Below are positions 36,022 through 45,024 of a stretch of 64,000 bases of DNA, one piece after another. The first letter of the stretch is position 1. Each line of letters opens with the position of its first letter. A program made the translations under genes and the position numbers. The DNA lies in assembly GCF_023824195.1 (NCBI RefSeq), contig NZ_CP085443.1, forward strand, positions 1-64,000, in the 5' to 3' direction. The DNA is from Priestia megaterium (GTDB lineage Bacteria; Bacillota; Bacilli; Bacillales; Bacillaceae_H). The notes beneath the pieces were generated by a model that made no database searches, had not been told where the DNA came from, and saw only the letters and a program-made list of their open reading frames with translations.

Positions 36022-36084
36022 TTTATTTCTCCTTAAAAAAATTCATGAGTCAATACTAACAAAAACAAACGTCATAATCCATTA

Positions 36085-36100
36085 TAGAATGAACGTTCTA
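36085..36100. promoter_or_regulatory. TetR operator 2
   Basis: TAGAATGAACGTTCTA in front of tetR, identical to the core at 35409. Confidence 0.7.
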
Positions 36101-36225
36101 AAATAAAGACATGAATTTCAAACCATGATTAAACAATAACATTTTTAGAACGATTAGTAAAGAATTATAACTAACCAATAATTTCTAAATAATCTGCTAC
36201 ATATCACAATATTATCCATTAACTT

Positions 36226-36370
36226 TCACTTAGGGGTACCGCCAAACATTTCTTCTATTCGTTTAGTTTCTTCAGGATTGTTTTCTCCCACTGTTTCAAT
36301 TAATGGATCAAACTCTTCTACAGATGCACTCATACCAAATAAACAAGAAATAGCAATTAGAAAAAAACAT
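36226..36370 (-). pseudogene. small secreted peptide gene, frameshifted in a T-run
   Basis: The ATG at 36370 is followed by a run of seven Ts; one base fewer would give a signal-like FFLIAISCLFGMSASVEEFD and then ETVGENNPEETKRIEEMFGG. As sequenced the frame breaks. A shorter start at the internal ATG (MSASVEEF) is possible. No family recognised. Confidence 0.35.
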
Positions 36371-36499
36371 CTGATCCCTTACTCAATCAAACTGCCCCTT
36401 TAGTTGTATAAGAACCTGAAAGAAGAAGAGAAAAATTAAGACAAGAAGAATTAAAAGGAAACCCTTGACTTTATTCCTTTAACGTTTTGAAACAGAATC

Positions 36500-36526
36500 A
36501 AATACATCGTCCGTAAAAGTATACGT
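36500..36526. repeat. near-palindrome GTCC...GGAC, second copy
   Basis: GTCCGTAAAAGTATAC joined to GTTTACGGAC. Similar to 7186-7211. Confidence 0.4.
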
Positions 36527-36564
36527 TTACGGACTTTGAGTTTATATAAAAAATTTATCATTTT

Positions 36565-36633
36565 CGACGTTCGTTTAAATTTAAAAATAATTTACGAACG
36601 TTCTTTAAAATACATGTAGTTTTACGAACGTTT
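36565..36633. repeat. three ACGAACGTT-type motifs
   Basis: CGACGTTCGT (36565), ACGAACGTTC (36594) and ACGAACGTTT (36624) within 70 bases. Unlike a LexA box there is no 4-base gap between the halves. They share GAACGTTC with the TetR operators, so they may bind a related repressor. Confidence 0.4.
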
Positions 36634-36660
36634 TTAGCAAAGTAATAGATTGAAAAGTCT

Positions 36661-36688
36661 ACTTCCTATAATCAAACTTATGGAAACT
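36661..36688 (+). repeat. dif-like Xer site 11
   Basis: Left arm ACTTCCTATAA, centre TCAAAC, right arm TTATGGAAACT. The right arm equals that of site 2; orientation is again rightward. It is the right end of the module region. Confidence 0.75.
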
Positions 36689-36704
36689 AGAAAAAGAAAT
36701 AAAG

Positions 36705-36733
36705 TAAACCCTACTCATTTTTGAGTTAGGGTT
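36705..36733 (-). terminator. terminator
   Basis: AACCCTA / TAGGGTT arms just after the 36745 gene. Confidence 0.65.
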
Positions 36734-36744
36734 GTAATTTTTAT

Positions 36745-36915
36745 TTATACATGTAACTGCTGATTAACCAATCTCTTTACTCTCTCATAAGCTTTAACCT
36801 CACCTTGGTAAAAACATGCACTGTTCCAGTCTTCTCTTTTCTCCGCATCCTTTCTCCATGCATCAGATTGTTCTATTAACTTATCAATGTGTTCAATAAA
36901 CTTCTTTCGTTCCAT
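36745..36915 (-). CDS. hypothetical protein, 56 aa
   Basis: MERKKFIEHIDKLIEQSDAW and a helical, Trp-containing body. ATG at 36915 behind GCAGGTGAT. Resembles small conserved Bacillus proteins of unknown role. Confidence 0.55.
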   Translation of the reverse strand: MERKKFIEHIDKLIEQSDAWRKDAEKREDWNSACFYQGEVKAYERVKRLVNQQLHV

Positions 36916-37117
36916 TTTATCACCTGCTTTTATCATAATTGGAAATATTTATATAGCATTTTGATAAGTAATATTTCTAGAATTTAGTGAGAATACCTGT
37001 TGGAATTTGATATAATCTCCAGGACTTTTATTATATTGCCTGTTTATGCTCATTTAATGAGTTATTTTGGTTCTTTTTTGATTTTGGGAACATTACTTAT
37101 GCTAATCTAAAGGGGAA

Positions 37118-37150
37118 TAAAAAAAGCTGCCAATACAGCTAGGCAGCCCT
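37118..37150 (-). terminator. terminator of ysnF-like gene
   Basis: GGCTGCC / GGCAGC arms, minus-strand T-run. Confidence 0.75.
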
Positions 37151-37199
37151 TCCTTAAATCTTCTCAATTATTCCCTCTATTATAAACTATAGAGGAGAC

Positions 37200-38294
37200 T
37201 TACTTATTTTTTTGCTTGTTTGTTGATTTCTCATTGTTTTTCCCTTTTTCGGAAGTACTAATATCCGTATCTTCAACTTGATTTTCTGGTTTCTGATTGC
37301 TTACTGAGGCTGTAACCTCTTCAATCTCTTTGATAACAGGAGAAGTTGTCACTTTAAGTTGAGCTTCTTGTTTCTTGTTGGGTGAAAGTTTAACTTTTTC
37401 TTCTTTTGGAGCATCAGAGGCAATTGCAGCAGCAACTTCTTGATAACTTTGATCTACGTGATTATCCATGTTTTGATAGATTTCAGAGTCAGCAAGTTCA
37501 GGAATCACGGGAAGTTCTGACTGTTCAACTTGCGCTTCTTCCTTTCGAACAGTATCCTTCATCTCTTTAATCTCTTGAATTTTACGCTTACCAATGATCA
37601 CTTCTTCCACAATCACAGGTCTCTTGGTTACTTCGATTCGCTCCTCCATAATAGGAATACGAATGATTTCGTTCTCTGTCAATGGGCTACCATCATACTG
37701 ACCGTCTATGACCGGGCGACGTTCTACGTAGACTTCCTCACGCATAACCGGAACCTGGATAGTTCGTAGTTCTTCTACAATTTCCTTACGAAGTTGTACT
37801 TCCCCAGTCTGAACACGTTCTTTTCTTACATCCAGTTGCTCTTCGCGAAGTTGCACTGACCTATGCTCCTCTGTCTCGTATTGAGACTCCCTACCCATAG
37901 TATATGAAGGGATTTTTCGAGTTTCATCCACATCAATTAGGACAAGGATTTTCCCTTTATTTACATCCGTTTCACACTGTTTTGCAGTGAAATTTTGAAT
38001 ACCCATTCTAACAAGTTTTGAAGTTAGACCACCAGCTTGGGTAGTAGAAATCATTCCACCTGTCATCATGGTAAAAAAGCTGTCCATCATCACACCTGCC
38101 AACGAACTTACAGCTGGCGTTCCTGCTTCTATCATTACATTCATTTCGGCCCTTAGCTGTAGAGTATTATTGATATCCTTTGCTACTACCAATATATCTG
38201 TTTCACGATATCCCTGACGTTTTAACCCCTTAATTGCATGTATCGCTTCTTGCTCTGAATGAAAAGTTCCTGCAACTCGTTTTCTCGTTCCCAT
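37200..38294 (-). CDS. YsnF-like general stress protein
   Basis: 364 residues. N-terminal YflT/GSP17M domain (GTFHSEQEAIHAIKGLKRQG) with a Gly/Met-rich middle, then a DUF2382 domain of repeated charged strands (VQLREEQLDVRKERVQTGEV; EEVYVERRPV), then a long Lys/Glu/Gln-rich disordered tail. In B. subtilis such proteins belong to the sigma-B or desiccation response. The function is unknown. Confidence 0.8.
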   Translation of the reverse strand: MGTRKRVAGTFHSEQEAIHAIKGLKRQGYRETDILVVAKDINNTLQLRAEMNVMIEAGTPAVSSLAGVMMDSFFTMMTGGMISTTQAGGLTSKLVRMGIQNFTAKQCETDVNKGKILVLIDVDETRKIPSYTMGRESQYETEEHRSVQLREEQLDVRKERVQTGEVQLRKEIVEELRTIQVPVMREEVYVERRPVIDGQYDGSPLTENEIIRIPIMEERIEVTKRPVIVEEVIIGKRKIQEIKEMKDTVRKEEAQVEQSELPVIPELADSEIYQNMDNHVDQSYQEVAAAIASDAPKEEKVKLSPNKKQEAQLKVTTSPVIKEIEEVTASVSNQKPENQVEDTDISTSEKGKNNEKSTNKQKNK

Positions 38295-38493
38295 TCTCCC
38301 ATCTCCTTAAATTTTAATTAAACGAAAACTTATTTTCATATTTAATTCCATCCCCATTGTGTATATCATGTACCCAGTGGATTTCTATTTAAAACGTGAT
38401 ACGTGTGACTATGTAAATGACACCTAAATTATAAAATGTAGAAAGATGAAGTAGAGGCAATAGCAATAATCGGGAAAACTTTAGAGGTTTTTA

Positions 38494-38523
38494 TTGAATA
38501 GAGAACGTTTGTTCGTGTATAAT
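38494..38523 (+). promoter_or_regulatory. uvrX promoter
   Basis: TTGAAT, 18 bases, TATAAT; overlapped by the first LexA-type box. Confidence 0.65.
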
Positions 38524-38540
38524 ATAGAGAACAAACGTTC
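38503..38540. promoter_or_regulatory. two LexA (SOS) boxes
   Basis: GAACGTTTGTTCG at 38503 (reverse CGAACAAACGTTC) and GAACAAACGTTC at 38529. Both fit the Bacillus LexA pattern GAAC-N4-GTTC and flank the -10 element, so uvrX-yolD should be DNA-damage induced. Confidence 0.8.
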
Positions 38541-38562
38541 TTTTATTTAAGGAGTTCTTTCA

Positions 38563-39828
38563 ATGGATTATGAGCAGCTACCAAACAGAGTCATTATTTG
38601 TATTGATATGAAATCGTTTTTTGCCTCGGTTTCCTCTGTCATACGAGGATTAGATCCGTTGAAAACAAGGCTTGCGGTGGTAGGAGATATCAAACGGTCG
38701 GGATCGGTTGTGTTAGCTGCCACACCTTTATTAAAGAAAGAAGGGATCAAAACAGGAAGTCGTCTTTTCGACATTCCTAAAAGGAAAGATATCCATGTGG
38801 TGAATCCATCCATGGAGAGATATATCAAGGCTTCAAACTATATTTCGAGTTTGGTGTTACAGTATGTGGCTCCTGAAGACTTTCATGCCTATAGCATTGA
38901 TGAGTTGTTTATTGATGCAACAGCTTCTTTGCATTTATTCGCTAAAACACCAGAAGAATTAGCCCATAAAATCATCCATGAGATTTATCGCAAAACACAG
39001 CTGACAGCTACCGCAGGCATCGGTCCGAATCTCTTACTGGCGAAGGTGAGCTTAGATCATGAGGCAAAGAATAGCCCAACGGGGGTTGCTTATTGGCGAT
39101 ATGAGGATATTCCCTTTACGTTGTGGTCCATTCATCCGATGAAGGATTTCTGGGGGATCTCGTCTGCTACGGAAAGACGCTTACACCGGTTAGGCATTCA
39201 CACCATCAAAGAACTCGCTCTTTCTTCTGTAGAGATGTTATGTAAAGAATTTGGTGTCTTAGGGGAAGAAATCCATCAGCATGCAAATGGCGTTGATTTT
39301 AGTCGTATTTCTGATGTGTACATTCCTAGTTCTCGTTCCTTTGGAAAGAGTCAAATTCTATTTCGGGATTATAGCAGCCGAAAAGAAGTAGAATTATTGC
39401 TGTTAGAACTCTTGGATGATGTTTGTTTTCGTTTGCGCATGCATCAAGTGGTGGCTCAAACGGCCCATTTATCGATTGGCTACAGCAAACAAACAGCTGG
39501 AGGCTTCTCCAGACAAAAGAAAATGGGAAGAGCTTCAAACTTAAGCCAAGATATCTTTCCGTATTGTTTAACCATTTTACATACCTATGATAGTGGAATG
39601 CCGATTCGCTCCATTGGCATTTCATTATCGAATACGAGCATTCAAGAAGAGGAGCAAATGAGCTTATTTGAGGATATCGATCAGCGTGAAAGAGCCTATG
39701 CTCTTGCCAAAACGATTGATGACATTCGGCTGCGTTATGGCAAGAATAGTGTACTACGTGCGTCTAGTCACCTTCCTCATTCAACAGCTCGTTATCGAAA
39801 TAGCCTTATGGGTGGCCATAAAGCTTAA
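38563..39828 (+). CDS. uvrX: Y-family DNA polymerase (UvrX/YqjW type)
   Basis: 421 residues. Catalytic acids in VIICIDMKSFFASV and AYSIDELFID; a helix-hairpin-helix (FWGISSATERRLHRLGIHTI) and little-finger domain follow, ending before a beta-clamp-like motif QMSLF. AAGGAG precedes the ATG. Translesion polymerase; the yolD gene 13 bases later is its usual partner, and SOS boxes lie upstream. Confidence 0.93.
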   Translation: MDYEQLPNRVIICIDMKSFFASVSSVIRGLDPLKTRLAVVGDIKRSGSVVLAATPLLKKEGIKTGSRLFDIPKRKDIHVVNPSMERYIKASNYISSLVLQYVAPEDFHAYSIDELFIDATASLHLFAKTPEELAHKIIHEIYRKTQLTATAGIGPNLLLAKVSLDHEAKNSPTGVAYWRYEDIPFTLWSIHPMKDFWGISSATERRLHRLGIHTIKELALSSVEMLCKEFGVLGEEIHQHANGVDFSRISDVYIPSSRSFGKSQILFRDYSSRKEVELLLLELLDDVCFRLRMHQVVAQTAHLSIGYSKQTAGGFSRQKKMGRASNLSQDIFPYCLTILHTYDSGMPIRSIGISLSNTSIQEEEQMSLFEDIDQRERAYALAKTIDDIRLRYGKNSVLRASSHLPHSTARYRNSLMGGHKA

Positions 39829-39841
39829 GGAGGAAAAAGAT

Positions 39842-40174
39842 ATGGAATCTAGAGGAATGAAAAAATGGCGTCCATTCGCCACTATGCCAGAGCAATACAT
39901 AGGGTTAAAGGAAATGATAAATAAGCAAGTAGAAGTAGCTCAACCTGTTTTAACAGAAGAGCAAATAGAACAGATTAATTTCACCTTAATTGAAGCCTTA
40001 CATACAAATAAACAAGTGTACCTTACATATTATAAGCAAGGTCAAACCATAACAGAGACAGGATTCATTCAGTTTGTTGATTCTCTGGGTGAACTATTTG
40101 TCTTCATTGATGACGTATTTGAGTTAAAGAATAAAATGAGGTTAAATTCGCTCATTGATGTTCGATTTGTATAG
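39842..40174 (+). CDS. yolD: YolD-like protein, partner of UvrX
   Basis: 110 residues from the ATG at 39842 (AAGGAGGAAA). MKKWRPFATMPEQYIGLKEM is the YolD start motif; the C-terminal half is beta-rich and ends IDVRFV. YolD proteins are found next to Y-family polymerases and are thought to act like UmuD. A cut-down copy of the 3' end lies at 49.3 kb. Confidence 0.85.
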   Translation: MESRGMKKWRPFATMPEQYIGLKEMINKQVEVAQPVLTEEQIEQINFTLIEALHTNKQVYLTYYKQGQTITETGFIQFVDSLGELFVFIDDVFELKNKMRLNSLIDVRFV

Positions 40175-40471
40175 GTTGGATGCACGAAGGCAGTAAATAT
40201 AAAAGATTATCAGAGGCTAGCTTTCTCTTTAAGAGTACCGAACTATGCTATCGCCTTGAAAAGGAGGAATAAAATTTAAAATTACTCTTGTTTAACAAAC
40301 AGAAGGTTCACTACTTGGATACTTTATGAAAAATTAGTTATAACTTTTAATATTGTTTAATTTATAATAAAAAGGAAAAAACTATGACTTATTTGTTCCA
40401 AGAAGGCGCCAACTTGGGAACAAACTAATGCGTAGATTATACAAAATTAGTTTTCTTGGGGAGAAACAACG

Positions 40472-40783
40472 ATGAACCTTACACACAATAATTTAGAAGG
40501 TATAAACAGGGAAGAAGGACAAAAAGAGTTGCTTGAAAGAAGCCTTGAAGCTCATAGAAGTAGAAGATGGGTAATCAACTCGATTTACGCTATATCCCTA
40601 CTTGTAGTTATACTGTGTTTCTATTTTCATGTACCACAACCTTTAATTATTACTGTAATCTTATTTTGCATATGCACAATTAGCGAAATACTATATAGAG
40701 CGTTAGATAAAAAAATAGAACTACGCTTAAAACGGATTAAACAGGAGAAAAGAAAGAGCATATTTAAAGTAAATAAACCCTAA
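40472..40783 (+). CDS. small two-helix membrane protein
   Basis: 103 residues: charged N-terminus, two hydrophobic helices (INSIYAISLLVVILCFYFHV and LIITVILFCICTISEILY) and a basic tail. Ribosome binding site GGGGAG. No family recognised. Confidence 0.55.
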   Translation: MNLTHNNLEGINREEGQKELLERSLEAHRSRRWVINSIYAISLLVVILCFYFHVPQPLIITVILFCICTISEILYRALDKKIELRLKRIKQEKRKSIFKVNKP

Positions 40784-41317
40784 AAACCTTTCTATAAGTT
40801 TCTAATGATTAACATTGACTTATCTCGAAGGCTATCTATTTTGTTATAGTTGGACTTAAGGTGATCTAAATAGTGTTTTTACTATTGTACTTTAGTATCA
40901 GGATAAAGGAATTTGGTCTATAATAAGAGATGACGTTGTTTTCCGACATGAACTCGTCACCTCTTTAAGAGCATCTATTTTTATAATAGCTGTTTAGAAA
41001 TATCAACGTAGCAAAAGGCACTTGCATATAGCAAGTGCCTTTTATAATGTAAGTAAAACCATAAAGCTACAATTAACTTAAAACTGTAGTTGTTTTTATG
41101 AATTATATCGCTTTGTCTAAAAGAGATTCACGTCATTTTTATGAATTTTTTTAACAGAAGTACTGTAGAGCTTTTATTTTTAAACTTTTTGTCTTTATAA
41201 ATAATGAAGGACGAAAGATGCCTGATGGCCAATTTATTACGCTATAAAGCGAGAAATAGAAAGAACCCATACAGCCATGGTATACTAATAACAAACATGG
41301 AGATGATGGAGGATATT
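40784..41317. other. gene-free stretch with terminator
   Basis: Only a terminator at 41013-41044 (AAGGCACTTGC / GCAAGTGCCTT) is clear. The frame upstream of the Rpn start at 41318 is open but lacks a ribosome binding site. Confidence 0.5.
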
Positions 41318-42184
41318 ATGACAAAACGATTAGATTTACGTGTCGACTTTGCTTTTAAATCACTATTTGGCACACATGGAAATGAATCTATTTTAGCTGC
41401 CTTTTTAAACGCAGCACTCCGTTTTCCAGATGAGAAGAAAATTCAAACGGTTCAATTATTAGATCCTCATTTTAATAAAGAAAACCAAGAAGATAAACGT
41501 TCTATTTTGGATGTACACGCGCAGCTAGAAGATGGAAGTCGTGTCAATATTGAAATTCAGCTTAATAATAAACATGACATGGAAAAACGAACGCTCTATT
41601 ACTGGTCCAAAATGTATAGTAGTCAAATGAAAGAAGGCATGGACTATGGAGAACTTTGTAAAACAATCACCATTAACATTGTTAACTTCCGTTATTTATC
41701 TCATATTCATGATTATCACTCCACCTTTCAGTTATATGAGCGAGAACAGAAGTTACTCTTAACGGATATGCTCGAAATTCATTTTATGGAGCTACCTAAG
41801 TTATTAATTAAATGGCGTAACAGAGAGGTAGATCCTCGAGAAGATCAACTCGTACGATGGTTATTATTACTTGAAGCATCCGAAGATGAAGAAATCACTC
41901 AGGTATTGGAGGAGATTGCGATGCAAGAAGATCAAGTATTAAAGAAAGCGATGGACGAATGGGAACGTGTGAGTCAAGATCCAGAAGTATTATTAGCTTA
42001 TGAAGCACGAAGAAAAGCGTTATTAGATGAAAAGTCTGCTTTAAAAAGAGCTGAAAAAAAAGGGAAAGAAGAAGCTATAAAAGCGATGGCTATTGGAATG
42101 ATTCAAGAAGGTATAGCTAACAACGTAATAAGTAAATTGACAGGCCTTTCTATAGAAGAAATTGAAATGCTTCGTCATCAATGA
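41318..42184 (+). CDS. Rpn-family recombination-promoting nuclease / transposase-like
   Basis: 288 residues from the ATG at 41318 (TGGAGGATATT). PD-(D/E)XK features: LDLRVDFAFKSLFGTHGNES, then RSILDVHAQLEDG and RVNIEIQLNN (Asp-...-Glu-x-Gln). Rpn proteins are DNA endonucleases of unclear biology, often variable between strains. It ends with the usual helical tail (GIANNVISKLTGLSIEEIEM). Strong terminator at 42190. Confidence 0.85.
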   Translation: MTKRLDLRVDFAFKSLFGTHGNESILAAFLNAALRFPDEKKIQTVQLLDPHFNKENQEDKRSILDVHAQLEDGSRVNIEIQLNNKHDMEKRTLYYWSKMYSSQMKEGMDYGELCKTITINIVNFRYLSHIHDYHSTFQLYEREQKLLLTDMLEIHFMELPKLLIKWRNREVDPREDQLVRWLLLLEASEDEEITQVLEEIAMQEDQVLKKAMDEWERVSQDPEVLLAYEARRKALLDEKSALKRAEKKGKEEAIKAMAIGMIQEGIANNVISKLTGLSIEEIEMLRHQ

Positions 42185-42189
42185 ATTAA

Positions 42190-42227
42190 AAAGAAGCAGT
42201 GTCTTATGTACACTGCTTCTTTTTAAT
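42190..42227. terminator. terminator between convergent genes
   Basis: AAGAAGCAGTGT / ACACTGCTTCTT arms; works both ways. Confidence 0.8.
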
Positions 42228-42236
42228 AGATAATTT

Positions 42237-43421
42237 TTAAACAATGAATTTTGTTGAAGTAAACGCTTCATATGCTTTTGTGGGATTGGCAAACCATTCA
42301 GCAATTTCATTTGCTTTTACTTGGTCCTGTGCACCCTGAAGTAGCAATTGAATGACATGCTCAGGTAATGGTTTCGTCATAGCATTTGTCCATTCAGTTA
42401 CCTCTTTTACATACTGTTTCGTTCGATTCCAATAAGACTCTCCTGTTTCTACGTCCCACTTAGAATTTTTGTATTCCATAAGAGTTTCATACAATTGTTC
42501 CGCACAATAGGAAGAGAGATTACAACCTTGACCTGTAATAGGATCGTTTAGAAATACACTATCGCCACAGCCCACTACCAGCTTGTTTTTAACCATAAGA
42601 TATGGCTTTCGAATAATAGGTGTTAAGGCAGTTTGAAGAAAGCTATTTTCATCACATAAAGCAAAATTTTTTTCATCAATTCGATTATAAATTTCAGGGA
42701 AAAACTGTTGAGCTGTGCTTCTCATTTTAAGAGTAAACTCTTCTGCACTTTTTATTCCTTTAAATACGTCTAAATCACTGTTTGGTATTGTCATAATGAA
42801 CATTATAGTAGCAGGACCGTGTTCTGTTACTGCAGGTATTTCAAACATTTCACCCACCTCAGGAAGAACCGTTACGCCTACTCCTAGAGGAACATTTGCT
42901 TTTATACCCGTAAAATAACCAACGATGCATTTTCGCTGAGGGGTTTTAAAAGGAGAAAGATCCTCTTCGATTGAAAACGGCAAAAGAGGCCCATTTTTTC
43001 CTGTACAATCAATAACTAAATCAAACTCATCTATTAGTACTTCCACACTCGCTTTATCTACCTTTTCTAAACGCAATGAAACTCCTTTTTCTACAAGGTC
43101 ATTAATAGAATGTGAGTAATATAAACGTTGATCAACAGATAATGCAGGTTCTTGCAAATTTCCTACAAATAGTTTCTGATTTCCAATTGTAATATGAATA
43201 CTCTCAATAAGAGATTGTTCTCCCCATTTTGTCATATTAAAGCGTGTTTCACGTGTCCTTGTTGGTCCAAAATGTACCTGGGTGGACATGATCCTACCTC
43301 TTCTAATCTGAGCTGGTGATTGACGTTCAATGACCGTAATATCAAAATCGTTCCTTAAAGAATAAGCTAAGTGCAGTCCGGCTACCCCACTACCAATAAT
43401 ACAGATTCTCTTTTTCAACAA
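42237..43421 (-). CDS. FAD-dependent monooxygenase (styrene/indole monooxygenase type)
   Basis: About 394 residues from a TTG at 43421 (AAG GAG TGAGA upstream; TTG at 43418 also possible). KKRICIIGSGVAGLHLAYSL is the FAD dinucleotide motif; GDSVFLNDPITGQGCNLSSY is the second FAD motif. The overall build is that of StyA-like enzymes, which use FADH2 from a partner reductase; no reductase gene adjoins it. Substrate unknown. Confidence 0.8.
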   Translation of the reverse strand: MLKKRICIIGSGVAGLHLAYSLRNDFDITVIERQSPAQIRRGRIMSTQVHFGPTRTRETRFNMTKWGEQSLIESIHITIGNQKLFVGNLQEPALSVDQRLYYSHSINDLVEKGVSLRLEKVDKASVEVLIDEFDLVIDCTGKNGPLLPFSIEEDLSPFKTPQRKCIVGYFTGIKANVPLGVGVTVLPEVGEMFEIPAVTEHGPATIMFIMTIPNSDLDVFKGIKSAEEFTLKMRSTAQQFFPEIYNRIDEKNFALCDENSFLQTALTPIIRKPYLMVKNKLVVGCGDSVFLNDPITGQGCNLSSYCAEQLYETLMEYKNSKWDVETGESYWNRTKQYVKEVTEWTNAMTKPLPEHVIQLLLQGAQDQVKANEIAEWFANPTKAYEAFTSTKFIV

Positions 43422-43856
43422 TCTCACTCCTTCATTAGAAAATTCGGCATTCAACAATAGATTTACGTAAATACCCTAGTTACATTATATGTACTAGGCC
43501 TATGAAATTCTTTGCTAACATCTTCCTCTAAATATAACTTCTATTTATCTTATTGGAAGCTAATTTTTATGTAAATAATTCCTTAGGGATAGGGATTATA
43601 GCCTGTAAAGTGAATTTGAGTTAAAAGACCCTTAATAGTTCTAGTACAAAAAATCTTTTATAGAAATATAAAGTGGCAGCTTCCTTTAAATCACTAAATT
43701 ATGATGATAATCCAAACAATTGATCAATGAATTCTTTTTGATTTTGGATAGATGGGGCCATAAAATAAGTGGCACTTTTTTAATTCAACTGTGTTTTAAG
43801 CCTCTTAAATTAGAAAAAACACCTTACTCTCTAGGCTTTTTTCCTAATTTATCGTG
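43422..43856. other. gene-free stretch
   Basis: About 435 AT-rich bases, nothing supported except promoter space for the monooxygenase. Confidence 0.4.
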
Positions 43857-44099
43857 TTATAACTTTTCTTTTAACATAGAAATTTCTTCAATTAAATCCT
43901 TTATTAATCTTCCCAACCCTGCTAATTGTCTATCTTTGCGATCATAATCATCAATTTTCATAGATAATTCTAAAATACGACAGGTCTCTTCAACTGTCAG
44001 ACCATGATCTCTTGCAAGAGTTTTTACTGTATCAAGAAATTTAACAGCATCATTATCAAAATAATCTTTTCGTGGTGTTTGATTAAATAATGTTCCCAT
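43857..44099 (-). CDS. hypothetical protein, 80 aa
   Basis: MGTLFNQTPRKDYFDNDAVK, then helices (LARDHGLTVEETCRILELSM). ATG at 44099 with AAGGAGAGAG; the longer frame is not supported. The mid-part hints at a helix-turn-helix but is not convincing. Confidence 0.6.
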   Translation of the reverse strand: MGTLFNQTPRKDYFDNDAVKFLDTVKTLARDHGLTVEETCRILELSMKIDDYDRKDRQLAGLGRLIKDLIEEISMLKEKL

Positions 44100-44349
44100 T
44101 TTCTCTCTCCTTAAAAACTTAAGTGTCATATTAGTAAATTGTACAAATGAATCAACGCCAGATTTGCAACTAGTACAGAATGAGAGGTTGTACTTATTAC
44201 AAAGGCGTATTTTTAAAATTTGAGGTATACAGTTTACGATACTGTTGCCATTGATCCACATAGCTTTATATAATAGTCCAACCCCTAGAAGTACAGAAAT
44301 TATATATCAGCAGTATTGTACACAACATTGCGAATTGAACTGTTTTACT

Positions 44350-45024
44350 TTATAAACTGTTAATGGGAGCTAAACACTCTGCAACATCATTTTTTGGTGA
44401 ATTAACAATTGTAGATACAGGATATGATTTCATCTTTTTCGCAGGAAAAGGAATTAGCAGTGATTTAAGATACTCTGTATTATTCATTTTAGGGTCCATC
44501 CATAAGTCATATGCATCTTCTTCAAGAATTACAGGCATTCTATTATGAACTTCTTGTGTAATCTCATTTGGGGTTGTGGTTATAATTGTACACGAATAAA
44601 GAGGCTCACCATTTTTATCCCATTCATCCCAAAGTCCAGCAAATGCAAATGGCCGGCCATCTTCCATAACAAATCGAGAAGGCTGCTTGTTTTCCCCTTC
44701 TTTTTTCCATTCATAAAATCCATCAGATACAATTAAACATCTCTTGCCTTTAAAAGGTGTCTTAAAACTTGGCTTTTAATCAATACCTTCAGCTCGTGCA
44801 TTTATCATCTTATATCCAATTTTGCTATCATTAGACCAAGAAGGTACTAGTCCCCATTTCATCGTTGACCCAATTCTTTTTCCACCATTAGATCCTATTG
44901 TTAGAATTTGTTGAGAGGGAGCTACATTAAACCTTGGATTAATTGTTACTTTATCATTAAATTCGAAATTAAATTGCTCTTGAAGCACATTTATATCTGT
45001 CGCTAAAGAAAACCTTCCACACAT
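44350..45024 (-). pseudogene. SRAP (HMCES/YedK) abasic-site protein with one in-frame TAA
   Basis: MCGRFSLATDINVLQEQFNF carries the catalytic Cys2; NPRFNVAPSQ, WGLVPSW and INARAEGID follow, then a TAA at 44776-44778, then KPSFKTPFKGKRCLIVSDGF with the essential Glu (DGFYEW) and His (VHNRMPVIL). Length without the stop (224 aa) is normal. SRAP proteins crosslink to abasic sites in single-stranded DNA. One GAA-to-TAA change would explain it. Confidence 0.88.

Noticed and set aside
36594..36633. ACGAACGTT motifs as LexA boxes
   Set aside because: The halves have no 4-base gap, unlike the boxes before uvrX, and no damage gene follows.
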